Positions 1 through 7,427 of a stretch of DNA of 64,000 nt are shown here, in pieces. The DNA comes from Sterolibacterium sp. (GTDB lineage: Bacteria > Pseudomonadota > Gammaproteobacteria > Burkholderiales > Rhodocyclaceae). The stretch spans positions 1-64,000 of the forward strand of contig JAGOVA010000007.1 of the NCBI GenBank assembly GCA_018061005.1, read 5' to 3'. Both the position numbers and the translations under genes were made by a program. Position 1 is the first letter of the stretch; every line of letters starts with the position of its first letter. Below the pieces are notes generated by a model. That model ran no database searches. It worked only from the letters and a program-made list of their open reading frames with translations, and was not told the DNA's origin.

Positions 1-226
1 GCGCGAACATTCGAATGTGCCCATCCAACAACAAGTGCATGCCGGTGGCCTTGTCCGCTTTGGCGATGGTCAGGGGTTCAATCAGGCCGATGGCATCGAT
101 GGAGGCAACGATCTGCTTGAATTTCCTAGAGAGCGCAAGACCTTCTGGCGGTTTGCGTGATGGCAGCAACTTTTCAAATGCAACCGTAATGGGTTCAGGA
201 ATAAAGCCAAGGCGCGATTGAGTCAT
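1..226 (-). CDS. ParB/RepB-like protein, second of a tandem pair (partial)
   Basis: Only the first 75 codons are visible before the gene leaves the window at its left edge. They read as a ParB-type N-terminal domain: an IDAIGLIEPLTI strand-helix stretch followed by LLLDGHIRMFA, the position where ParB/Srx-fold proteins carry their nucleotide-binding G-x-x-R box. The ATG overlaps the TGA of the upstream ParB-like gene as ATGA, so the two are translationally coupled and probably share a message with the serine recombinase. ParB-fold proteins are known as partition or transcription factors; a role here in maintaining or regulating a mobile unit is inferred. The C-terminal half is outside the window, so a RepB-type DNA-binding domain cannot be confirmed. 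Confidence 0.75.
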   Translation of the reverse strand, partial: MTQSRLGFIPEPITVAFEKLLPSRKPPEGLALSRKFKQIVASIDAIGLIEPLTIAKADKATGMHLLLDGHIRMFA

Positions 227-1125
227 GCCATGCTCCCTCCAGGCCAAACCCGTTCCGCGATGTGCTTCGGCAATGTTTCTAGCCCTTCAGCACGAAGCAA
301 ATTGGTGAAGTTTTCGTCAGCGAGGAGATGGCGCATGGCTTCCACGACAAACAGCATTCGCTGCTGCGCAAATTCCGCTTTCTTGACCATGAGCTTTTGG
401 CGCTCGACTTCCTTTTGGTAGGTGCGGACCAGACTGGATGAGGTGACATCCGGAACGTTTCGAGGCATCCCTCGGGCAATGGCTCGCCCCAGAGACCTTC
501 GTTTCTCAATGACCTTGCGTGCCTGAATCAGGTGATTTCCGCGCAATTGGCCATTCTCATACGCCTCCTGCAGAGCCGCTTGGATATCCTTATCGTTGCT
601 GCCGGCGCCTGCAATGGTCAAGGCTGCGTTGAGTGGAATACGTCCTTGTTCCACCGCAATCAGCAGTCGCTCTTCACCATTTTTGAGTAGTTGCAAAATG
701 CCATAGATGTAGTCCTCTCCGAGGCCTGTTTTCAGCGCGATCGCTTTCTTGTCGTAACCCTGGTCACGCAACTTTTCAATGCCTGCCAGCAGTTCCAGAG
801 TGCGTCCTTGGCGGCGAGCAATGTTCTCAGCCAGGCTCATGATAAAAGCGTCTTCATCACTGACTTCGACCACCATCGCTGGAATCGTCGTTTCCCCCAG
901 TGATTTGAATGCGTTAAGTCTGCCTTCACCGCAAATCAGCATGAACTTTTCATTGCCATCCGCGTCGGTTCGCGGTGTCACGGTGATCGGTTTTTTCAGA
1001 CCGATATTCTTGATGTTGCCCACGATCTCGGCGAAGACTTTGCCATTGCGCTCACGCGAGTTAAGCACTTCGATTTTGTCGATCGGAATCATTTGCAAGT
1101 TGCTGGATGGGCACTCTTTTTTCAT
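223..1125 (-). CDS. ParB N-terminal domain protein with RepB-like C-terminus
   Basis: The protein has 300 residues. Residues about 12-105 look like a ParB/Srx domain: IPIDKIEVL start, a long helix, and ICGEGRLNAF in place of the canonical GERR box. A helix-turn-helix-like stretch follows at about 110-160 (KKAIALKTGLGEDYIYGIL). The rest is helical and basic, as in RepB-type plasmid partition proteins. It starts with ATGA overlap on the recombinase stop and has GGAGAG at a good distance inside the recombinase end. It ends in ATGA overlap with a second ParB-like gene. No ParA gene is visible, so classical partition is not supported by the neighbourhood. Directing or controlling the adjacent recombinase is an inference from co-transcription only. 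Confidence 0.8.
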   Translation of the reverse strand: MKKECPSSNLQMIPIDKIEVLNSRERNGKVFAEIVGNIKNIGLKKPITVTPRTDADGNEKFMLICGEGRLNAFKSLGETTIPAMVVEVSDEDAFIMSLAENIARRQGRTLELLAGIEKLRDQGYDKKAIALKTGLGEDYIYGILQLLKNGEERLLIAVEQGRIPLNAALTIAGAGSNDKDIQAALQEAYENGQLRGNHLIQARKVIEKRRSLGRAIARGMPRNVPDVTSSSLVRTYQKEVERQKLMVKKAEFAQQRMLFVVEAMRHLLADENFTNLLRAEGLETLPKHIAERVWPGGSMA

Positions 1126-2684
1126 GCGGCTCTCCTAACCCGTGTGCGTTCGGCCATGCCATAGAGGAAATCCATGCTGTCGAACCGGTAACTCTCGAAC
1201 TCGATTCCATTGTGTTCAGCCAAGCTGATGCGTGGTTGGCCGAAATCCAGTTGCGGCAGGAGGTAGTAATCGCGGGCGGTTTGGTTGGAATGGTCCAGGC
1301 GCACCGCCACTGTGATGTCCGGCCGCAAGCTGGCATCGAAACGGACCTTCCACCGATGACCGCCAGCCTCGGTGGTGTGGCAGCGAACCACCACCACTGA
1401 AACGCTGAACTCTTGATTGACTCGCAGCAGATCGGTCGCCGGATCGCGGACGACCAGTCCGCCAATTTCTCTGATTTGCGCCTCCGTATCCGCCACGATG
1501 ACAGGATGTACCCGGCGCAGGAGGCGATTGATCTCGAGGTAGTGATAGTCCCGGTCGGGCGTAAAGCCGACCATCTGGTAGGCCCGTATCAGACTGCCAA
1601 AGCGATTCATATAGACAGCGGCCGAGGGCATGTTTTCGGTCTCGTCGATGATCAACCCTGACAGGAGCCCGCGATTCTCGTAGAGGGCACGCAGTCGCTC
1701 GATCAACTCCTCGTCGCTGTAGCGCCGATTTCGTTCTCGGATAATTCCCTGTGCCGTGTAGAACAGGTCGGGTTGAACGATTGGCTCGAAGGCCGCTTCC
1801 TTCTTGATCCACATCTCCCTGGGATTGGCGACCCGGGTTTTCTTGAGCTTGAAGGAGATCCGGTTGTAGACGTTGTTGCCGATGTACTTCTCATTGGTCA
1901 GGATTTCCTGGACGGTGGCACGGGTCCATTCGCGCCCTAGATCGGTTTTCACCTTCATGCCGTTCAGGCGGCCGGCAATATCGGATGTCGATATGCCGTG
2001 ATCGATAAACCATTGGTAGATCAGATTGACGGTGCGAACCTCGTCGTCTGGGCCAGGCATCAGGATGACGCGGTCGGTCTGCAGGCTCTTATGCTCGCCG
2101 CGCGCAAGCTCGCTTTTCACGGATCCGTTCTGATCGACCAGGATACGGCGCAGGCCATAGCCGGCCGGGCCGCCCTGACGATAGCCGAGTTCAATCAAGC
2201 GGCATTGGCCAGCGAATACCTTAGTCGATAGTTCGCGGCTGTATTCACCAGCCATTGCCCGTTTGACGCCTTTGACGATGGTCGAGACCGGTGAGCCATC
2301 GTTCTCGAACTGCTCGGCGCAGTAGGCAACCTGGATGCCGGCGCGCCGGCAAATATACTCGTAGTAGGCACTTTCGTCCGCGTCCTGGAAGCGCCCCCAG
2401 CGACTGACGTCGTAGACTAGGATGATCTGGAAGTCCGCCGCCCCGGTTTCGACATCCTTGATTAGCTGTTGCAGTGCCTGCCGGCCATCGATGCGCAGAC
2501 CACTCTTGCCTGCATCGGTGTAGGTCTTGATGATTTCGATGCCACGGTGGGCAGCATATTCCTTGATTTTGTCGCCCTGATTTTCCGTCGAGTATTGCTG
2601 GTGCTCGGTGGACATCCGGACATACTGTGCAGCCTTGAACAGCGAGGCTTGGCTTCCGTCTCCAGTGTTTTCTTGTTCTGCCAT
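1122..2684 (-). CDS. Large serine recombinase
   Basis: The protein has 520 residues. The N-terminal resolvase/invertase catalytic domain (about residues 17-165) carries YVRMSTEHQ with the nucleophile serine near residue 25 and its partner Arg two residues before. It continues with TDAGKSGLR and the VYDVSRWGRF block. A Recombinase domain (about 185-300, with REWTRATVQEILTNEKYIGN) follows. The remaining 220 residues are a less conserved tail without an obvious zinc-ribbon Cys cluster. Large serine recombinases integrate, excise or transpose DNA through a Ser-DNA intermediate. It is the middle gene of a leftward unit: a Cys4 protein lies 193 bp upstream and two ParB-like genes overlap downstream. 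The start is set by MAEQENTG; the ribosome site there is weak. Confidence 0.9.
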   Translation of the reverse strand: MAEQENTGDGSQASLFKAAQYVRMSTEHQQYSTENQGDKIKEYAAHRGIEIIKTYTDAGKSGLRIDGRQALQQLIKDVETGAADFQIILVYDVSRWGRFQDADESAYYEYICRRAGIQVAYCAEQFENDGSPVSTIVKGVKRAMAGEYSRELSTKVFAGQCRLIELGYRQGGPAGYGLRRILVDQNGSVKSELARGEHKSLQTDRVILMPGPDDEVRTVNLIYQWFIDHGISTSDIAGRLNGMKVKTDLGREWTRATVQEILTNEKYIGNNVYNRISFKLKKTRVANPREMWIKKEAAFEPIVQPDLFYTAQGIIRERNRRYSDEELIERLRALYENRGLLSGLIIDETENMPSAAVYMNRFGSLIRAYQMVGFTPDRDYHYLEINRLLRRVHPVIVADTEAQIREIGGLVVRDPATDLLRVNQEFSVSVVVVRCHTTEAGGHRWKVRFDASLRPDITVAVRLDHSNQTARDYYLLPQLDFGQPRISLAEHNGIEFESYRFDSMDFLYGMAERTRVRRAA

Positions 2685-2877
2685 CGCTGAGATCGTCCCT
2701 TTACATACGAAAAGCCCTCTCTCATTCGCAGGATGTCATGTCGCTTCATCGGATGTCAGCTCCGGACAGGGTGAGGGACGGTTTTGCGAAAGATTGAGAA
2801 TGCACGCGCCGGAAGTTATCAGTCTGGCGCGGCATTCTCCATCACGTCCTCATTTGCAATCAGACGCAGATAAGTAC

Positions 2878-3300
2878 TTAAGGTATTGATAGGACTGTGA
2901 TTTCAACGATCAACTCGTATTCATTTGCAATCACGTCGGCAATCACCGGAATGAGCCGATAACGCCCGGAGGCCAAAGGGGAAAGCTCCGGCAACTCGTA
3001 TACATTTGCAATCATCGGATTTCTGGACCGCTGATTGCGGGTCTGCTGTAGATTTCGGTTGCGGTTGGCGTAGTCCGGATTGTCCAGGCGATATTGCTTC
3101 CAGTAGTCCGGATGCTCGTTTCGCCACTGTTCGATCTTTTGCGGTTCGTTGCCTTGATAGTCAGCGTCAAACTGCCGTTTTTCCTCCAGCCACCGTCGGC
3201 GACGCTCGCGTTGGCATTCTGGAGACGAGCAGTAAGTTTGGTTGGGAACCTTGGGATGAGACTGAAACGCCTTGCCACAGGCTTTGCATTGCTTGGTCAT
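2878..3300 (-). CDS. Small Cys4 zinc-finger-like protein
   Basis: The protein has 140 residues from the ATG preceded by GGAG six bases upstream; an in-frame ATG four codons earlier lacks such a site. The N-terminus has a clear C-x2-C...C-x4-C cluster (CKACGKAF, then YCSSPECQRER), typical of a small treble-clef or zinc-ribbon fold. A strongly basic RERRRRW run and a region rich in Trp, Tyr, Asn and Arg follow, ending in a hydrophobic tail. I do not recognise the family by name. It stands in front of the serine recombinase on the same strand and may be a DNA-binding accessory or regulator of the mobile unit (inference). Confidence 0.65.
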   Translation of the reverse strand: MTKQCKACGKAFQSHPKVPNQTYCSSPECQRERRRRWLEEKRQFDADYQGNEPQKIEQWRNEHPDYWKQYRLDNPDYANRNRNLQQTRNQRSRNPMIANVYELPELSPLASGRYRLIPVIADVIANEYELIVEITVLSIP

Positions 3301-3375
3301 GATGCACTCCATTCAAAGATTGAAATGGAACGTGCGTGACCGGACCGCCTTCGGCCGGGAAGGGTGCTACCGGGT

Positions 3376-3432
3376 GGGCGTGTTCTTACACGCCCGTTCC
3401 GACTCATCGGGTCAGACGTCAATCACCCGATG
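3376..3432. promoter_or_regulatory. Two inverted repeats between divergent genes
   Basis: Two perfect hairpin-forming inverted repeats lie side by side between the Cys4 gene (leftward) and the Fic gene (rightward). The first, at 3376-3395, has seven-base arms GGGCGTG/CACGCCC around a six-base loop. The second, at 3405-3432, has eight-base arms CATCGGGT/ACCCGATG. Neither is followed by a T-run on either strand, so they look more like operators or recombination sites than terminators. Function is inferred. Confidence 0.45.
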
Positions 3433-3463
3433 TTCCGCAACACTACGGGATAATTCGATGAAA

Positions 3464-3519
3464 TGGGTGTAATCGGGCGTGAGAATGGTTTTCTTCTTTA
3501 TTGGGTGTAAATGGGTGTA
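3464..3519 (+). repeat. TGGGTGTAA iterated motif before the Fic gene
   Basis: The motif TGGGTGTAA occurs at 3464-3472 and 3502-3510, and TGGGTGTA at 3512-3519, so the last two are adjacent 10-bp tandem copies ending 10 bp before the Fic start codon. This spacing suggests binding sites for a repressor, possibly the winged-helix end of the Fic protein itself (inference). Confidence 0.5.
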
Positions 3520-3529
3520 GTATTGGCTC

Positions 3530-4579
3530 ATGCTGAAAACTGACTCCATTCAGATCACCATGGAGATCTTGAGCCTCATTGCCAAGATCGACGAGTTCAA
3601 GGGCGCTTGGCGTGCCTTGGGTACGCTTGCGCCAGACCGCCTGTCGGCTCTGCGCCGCGTGGCCACCATCGAGAGCATCGGCTCCTCCACCCGCATCGAG
3701 GGCAGCAAGCTGTCCGATCGGGAGGTGGAACAGCTCCTGTCGAATCTGGAAATCAAATCCTTCGCCACCCGCGATGAGCAGGAAGTGGCTGGCTATGCCG
3801 AGCTGATGGACTTGGTGTTTTCATCGTGGCAGGACATCCTGTTCACCGAGAATCACATCAAACAGTTGCATCAGATCCTGCTGCATCACAGCGAGAAGGA
3901 CACGTGGCATCGCGGCAATTACAAAACCAACTCGAACAGCGTCGCTGCTTTCGACGAAACCGGCGCGCAGATCGGCATCGTGTTTCAGACCGCGTCACCT
4001 TTCGATACACCTCGCTTGATGACGGAGTTGGTGGCCTGGGTGAATCAGGAGCGCGAGACTGCCCGGCTACATCCACTGTTGATCATCGCCCTGTGCGTCG
4101 TCGTTTTCTTGGAGATCCATCCCTTCCAGGATGGCAACGGGCGCCTCTCCCGGGTGCTGACTACGCTCCTGCTGTTGCAGGCCGGGTACGCCTATGTGCC
4201 GTACAGCTCGTTGGAAAGCGTGATCGAACACAGCAAGGAAGCCTACTACCTGGCACTGCGCCAGACGCAGGGTACGATCCGCACGGAGTCTCCCAACTGG
4301 CAGCCGTGGCTAGTGTTCTTTCTGCGTTCCCTGGCCGAGCAGATGCGGCGTCTGGAGAAGAAGGTCGAGCGCGAGAAGATCGTGCTGGCGGCCATGCCTG
4401 AACTGCAGCTACAGATCGTCGAGTTTGCCCGCGAACATGGTCGTGTCACGATTGGTGAAGCAATCAAGTTGACCGGCGCCAGCCGCAATACGTTGAAGCA
4501 GCATTTCCGTACCTTGGTCGAACGCGGCACGCTGAACCAGCAAGGCAGTGGCCGAGGTGTTTGGTACGACCTGCGCTAA
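3530..4579 (+). CDS. Fic family protein with C-terminal winged helix
   Basis: The protein has 349 residues. The Fic core motif HPFQDGNGRLSR lies at about residues 197-208, with the catalytic His and the anion-hole/ATP-binding Gly-Asn-Gly-Arg intact. An autoinhibitory STRIEG motif at residues 53-58 matches the class II (S/T)xxxE(G/N) helix, so the enzyme should be self-inhibited. The last 70 residues form a winged helix-turn-helix (GRVTIGEAIKLTGASRNTLKQHF). Fic enzymes usually AMPylate Ser/Thr/Tyr of target proteins using ATP. The target is unknown. No clear ribosome site precedes the first ATG; a second in-frame ATG at codon 11 is possible. It is flanked by mobile-element genes, so it is probably cargo. 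Confidence 0.88.
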   Translation: MLKTDSIQITMEILSLIAKIDEFKGAWRALGTLAPDRLSALRRVATIESIGSSTRIEGSKLSDREVEQLLSNLEIKSFATRDEQEVAGYAELMDLVFSSWQDILFTENHIKQLHQILLHHSEKDTWHRGNYKTNSNSVAAFDETGAQIGIVFQTASPFDTPRLMTELVAWVNQERETARLHPLLIIALCVVVFLEIHPFQDGNGRLSRVLTTLLLLQAGYAYVPYSSLESVIEHSKEAYYLALRQTQGTIRTESPNWQPWLVFFLRSLAEQMRRLEKKVEREKIVLAAMPELQLQIVEFAREHGRVTIGEAIKLTGASRNTLKQHFRTLVERGTLNQQGSGRGVWYDLR

Positions 4580-4585
4580 AACGCT

Positions 4586-4786
4586 CTAAACGGCGACGGC
4601 CTTGCTGGTGGACGACATGAGGCATGCAGATTCGTACTCTTCGATATCGACAAGACGGTAGAGCACGCGACCGCAGAGTTTCAGATATTTGGGGCCGATC
4701 CCCTCGGTTCGCCAGCGTTCAAGTGTTACCTCACTGACATCCCAGCGCTTGGCAAGGGCTCTTTGGTTGAAATGAATGATTTCCAT
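4586..4786 (-). CDS. AlpA/excisionase-like HTH DNA-binding protein
   Basis: The protein has 66 residues from an ATG with GGAG eight bases upstream. The frame also extends further upstream, but without a ribosome site. The sequence ALAKRWDVSEVTLERWRTEGIGP followed by YLKLCGRVLYRLVDIEEYE is the MerR-like winged helix of AlpA/excisionase proteins: HTH, then a wing that ends in a DIEEYE helix. Such small proteins regulate integrases or act as excision factors. It converges with the Fic gene seven bases away and marks the right side of the accessory block. Its actual partner recombinase is not identified. Confidence 0.75.
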   Translation of the reverse strand: MEIIHFNQRALAKRWDVSEVTLERWRTEGIGPKYLKLCGRVLYRLVDIEEYESACLMSSTSKAVAV

Positions 4787-5061
4787 GCAGGACTCCGAAC
4801 GGGTTGGTGGGAGTCCATGAAGGCGCTGTTCCGTCCACAAGCCAAGTCAGGCTGTCGCATCAACATGGGTTTGGGTTCGACTGCGCGTTTTGGAATCGAA
4901 CTGACGCCTGCATTTTCGATGCGCCCAACCATTCGCATCTGATAGACTGGCGGCTGATTCAGCGTCTTTCCGCGAATGTTCTCAGTAGCTTTTGCAAGCA
5001 AGAATGCGCCGAGTTGGTGGTGTTTGGTACTGGCTGCCGCTCCACCGCCAGTAATACCCTG
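4787..5061. other. Gene-free stretch at the accessory/core border
   Basis: No convincing coding region or RNA gene is visible between the AlpA-like gene and the efflux gene. Open frames here lack ribosome sites and family-like sequence. The stretch probably includes the right edge of the accessory block, but I could not identify an attachment site or direct repeat. The only clear signal is the hairpin terminator that follows. Confidence 0.4.
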
Positions 5062-5100
5062 ACCCGCATGGCCAAAAGCTATGCGGGTTTTGTGTTTTTA
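5062..5100 (+). terminator. Rho-independent terminator
   Basis: Perfect eight-base arms ACCCGCAT/ATGCGGGT enclose an 11-base loop and are followed by TTTGTGTTTTT. No rightward gene directly upstream is recognised. It may end a small RNA, or be left from a gene removed when the accessory block arrived. Confidence 0.65.
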
Positions 5101-5171
5101 GGGCACGCACAAGATTCTGCAGAATTAAAGCTCCGCCCCGCTCGGAGCGAACCAATCCAGGCTTTTTCATC

Positions 5172-6377
5172 ATGAATGCATCCGTAACGCAGCGTACCGC
5201 CTTCCGCATCCTGGGTGCGATCAGCTTTGCCCATTTCCTCAACGACACCATGCAGTCGTTGCTATTGGCGTCCTACCCGCTGTTCAAGAGTGAGTTCAAT
5301 CTGAGTTTCGGGCAGATCGGCCTGATTACCCTCGCCTATCAGTTTTCAGCCTCATTGCTGCAACCGCTGGTGGGCAGCTATACCGACCGGCATCCCCAGC
5401 CGTTTTCGTTGGTGGCGGGCATGGGTTTCACCCTGTGCGGTCTGCTGCTCCTGTCAATGGCCGACAGTTTCCCGGTATTGCTGATGGCGGCGGCGCTGGT
5501 TGGTAGCGGCTCCTCGATTTTTCATCCGGAAGCCTCGCGGGTGGCGCGCATGGCAGCGGGTGGGCGTTATGGCCTGGCACAATCCATTTTTCAGGTGGGA
5601 GGCAATGCGGGCTCGGCGTTCGGCCCGCTGCTGGTCGTCTGGGTTGTGCTGCCTCACGGCCAGAAAAGCCTGGCCGTGTTCTCGCTCATCGCCCTGCTGG
5701 GCATGATCGTGCTGGCCGGTGTGGGGGTCTGGTACCGGCACCAGCATCGTCAACCACAGCATGCCGCCGCTGCCTTGCCGAATGACCTGCCACCCGGATT
5801 GATTCGACGCACCATCGCAGTGCTGATGGCGCTGATGTTTTCCAAGTTTATTTATCTGACCAGTATCAGCAGCTACCTGATTTTCTATCTGATGCAGCAT
5901 TACCAGATTGATGTTCACACAGCACAATTCCACCTGTTCTATTTTTTGTTTTCGGTGGCGGCAGGCACCTTGCTGGGCGGGCCGATCGGTGATCGCATCG
6001 GCCGTAAACAGGTGATCTGGATGTCCATCCTCGGCATCGCACCGCTGACGCTGGCACTGCCGTATGTCAGCCTGGATTGGTCGGTGGCGCTCACCGCCCT
6101 CATCGGCTTCATGCTGGCTTCGGCCTTTCCGGCGATTGTGGTCTATGCCCAGGAGCTTTTGCCGGGACGGGTGGGGACGGTTTCCGGCCTGTTTTTCGGG
6201 GTGGGCTTTGGGCTCGGCGGCGTGGGTGCGGCCGTGCTGGGTATGCTGGCCGATCAGCACGGCATAGAAACTGTTTACAAAATCTGTTCGTTCCTGCCCA
6301 TGATCGGTTTGCTGACCGTGCTGTTACCCGACTTGCACCCGCAGCGAAAAAATCAGCCTTCTGTCATGGCCGGATAA
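5172..6377 (+). CDS. MFS efflux transporter, fosmidomycin-resistance (Fsr) type
   Basis: The protein has 401 residues with twelve likely membrane segments in two six-helix halves. The N-terminal run SFAHFLNDTMQSLL and the loop FHPEASRVARMAAGGRYGLA are characteristic of the Fsr branch of the major facilitator superfamily. The RIGRKQ-type loop between helices 8 and 9 is also present (GDRIGRKQV). Proton-driven drug efflux at the inner membrane is the family role; the true substrate is unknown. The ATG sits just after the accessory block, with a weak ribosome site. Its 3' end overlaps the convergent reductase gene by 25 bp. Confidence 0.88.
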   Translation: MNASVTQRTAFRILGAISFAHFLNDTMQSLLLASYPLFKSEFNLSFGQIGLITLAYQFSASLLQPLVGSYTDRHPQPFSLVAGMGFTLCGLLLLSMADSFPVLLMAAALVGSGSSIFHPEASRVARMAAGGRYGLAQSIFQVGGNAGSAFGPLLVVWVVLPHGQKSLAVFSLIALLGMIVLAGVGVWYRHQHRQPQHAAAALPNDLPPGLIRRTIAVLMALMFSKFIYLTSISSYLIFYLMQHYQIDVHTAQFHLFYFLFSVAAGTLLGGPIGDRIGRKQVIWMSILGIAPLTLALPYVSLDWSVALTALIGFMLASAFPAIVVYAQELLPGRVGTVSGLFFGVGFGLGGVGAAVLGMLADQHGIETVYKICSFLPMIGLLTVLLPDLHPQRKNQPSVMAG

Positions 6378-7417
6378 TCGGTATAGCCGCGCGCGCCGTC
6401 GGTATAGAGTGTGGCGGGATCAAACGCGGCCAACGGCGCGCCCTGTCTGAACCGCGCCACCAGATCGGGGTTGCTCACATAGTAGCGGCCAAACGATGCG
6501 GCGGCAGCCGTACCAGCGGCGATGCAACGGCTGGCCGTTTCAAAGTTCAGGCTGTCATTGAGGATGAGATTGCCGCGATAGTGCGTTTGCACCAGCTTCA
6601 GGCTGTCGAAAGGCAGCGCGGGCAGGTAGATCAGGTGCAGCCAGGCCAGTGATAGCGGGGTGATGGCTTGCAGCAGCGCGGCAAAGGTGGCTGCCGGGTC
6701 GTCGTCCTGCAAATCGTTGAAAGGATTGCCCGGGCAGATGCGGATGCCGACGCGCGCAGCACCTGCCTCGGCGATCATCGCCTGCAGGGTCTCGACGACG
6801 AAACGGATGCGGTTTTCTACTGAACCGCCATAGGCATCGGTGCGTTGATTGGTGCCAGTGGATAGAAACTGTGCGGGTAAGTAACCACTGGCCGCGTGCA
6901 GCTCAAAGCCGTCAAAACCGGCGGCCAGCGCATGGCGGGTGGCTTGCCGGTATTCGTCGATCACGGCCGGAATTTCTTCCGTGCCCAGCGCGCGTGGCAT
7001 GACGAATTCCTGCATGCCGGATTCGGTATAGATTTTCCCCTTCGCCCGCACTGCCGAAGGCGCGACAGTTTCAGCATCGGCGGCCTTGTTGAGCGGGTGA
7101 GCGATCCGCCCGACGTGCATCAGTTGCAGTGCGATGCAGCCACCCTCTGCATGCACGGCGGCGGTCACGTTGCGCCAGGCATCGACCTGTTCCGCCGTAT
7201 GGATGCCCGGTGTGCGGCAATAACCCTGGCCATGTTTGCTGGGCTGCGTGCCTTCGGCAATGATCAGCCCGGCACTGGCGCGCTGGCGGTAATACGCGAC
7301 ATGCAGCGCGCCCGGCAGATCCTGCTGGACGGCACGACTGCGGGTCATCGGTGCCATGACGATGCGGTTACGCAGGGACAGTGCGCCGAGTTGGAGAGGG
7401 TCGAACAGGGTTTTCAT
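6353..7417 (-). CDS. Old yellow enzyme-type alkene reductase (NemA-like)
   Basis: The protein has 354 residues. It starts at MKTLFDPL with GAGGAA before the ATG; the frame extends upstream into the next gene. It is an FMN TIM barrel with APMTRSRA near residue 22, the QLMHVGR block near 98, and RTDAYGGSVENR near 192. Family members reduce activated C=C bonds or nitro compounds with NAD(P)H. The substrate-binding pair, usually His-x-x-His or His-x-x-Asn, reads ELHAASGYL here: His174 is kept, the partner is Ser177, and Tyr179 is present. It is co-transcribed with an enoyl-CoA hydratase 10 bp upstream, which suggests a role in catabolism of an unsaturated carbonyl compound. Confidence 0.9.
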   Translation of the reverse strand: MKTLFDPLQLGALSLRNRIVMAPMTRSRAVQQDLPGALHVAYYRQRASAGLIIAEGTQPSKHGQGYCRTPGIHTAEQVDAWRNVTAAVHAEGGCIALQLMHVGRIAHPLNKAADAETVAPSAVRAKGKIYTESGMQEFVMPRALGTEEIPAVIDEYRQATRHALAAGFDGFELHAASGYLPAQFLSTGTNQRTDAYGGSVENRIRFVVETLQAMIAEAGAARVGIRICPGNPFNDLQDDDPAATFAALLQAITPLSLAWLHLIYLPALPFDSLKLVQTHYRGNLILNDSLNFETASRCIAAGTAAAASFGRYYVSNPDLVARFRQGAPLAAFDPATLYTDGARGYTDYPAMTEG

Positions 7418-7427
7418 GATGATTTCC

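Noticed and set aside
223..2684. Plasmid origin or chromosome partition locus
   Set aside because: ParB-like genes are present, but there is no parA, no clear parS-like palindrome and no replication initiator, and the genes are coupled to a recombinase.
5001..5170. Riboswitch in front of the efflux gene
   Set aside because: Only a single terminator hairpin is visible, with no alternative antiterminator or conserved aptamer elements that I can recognise.
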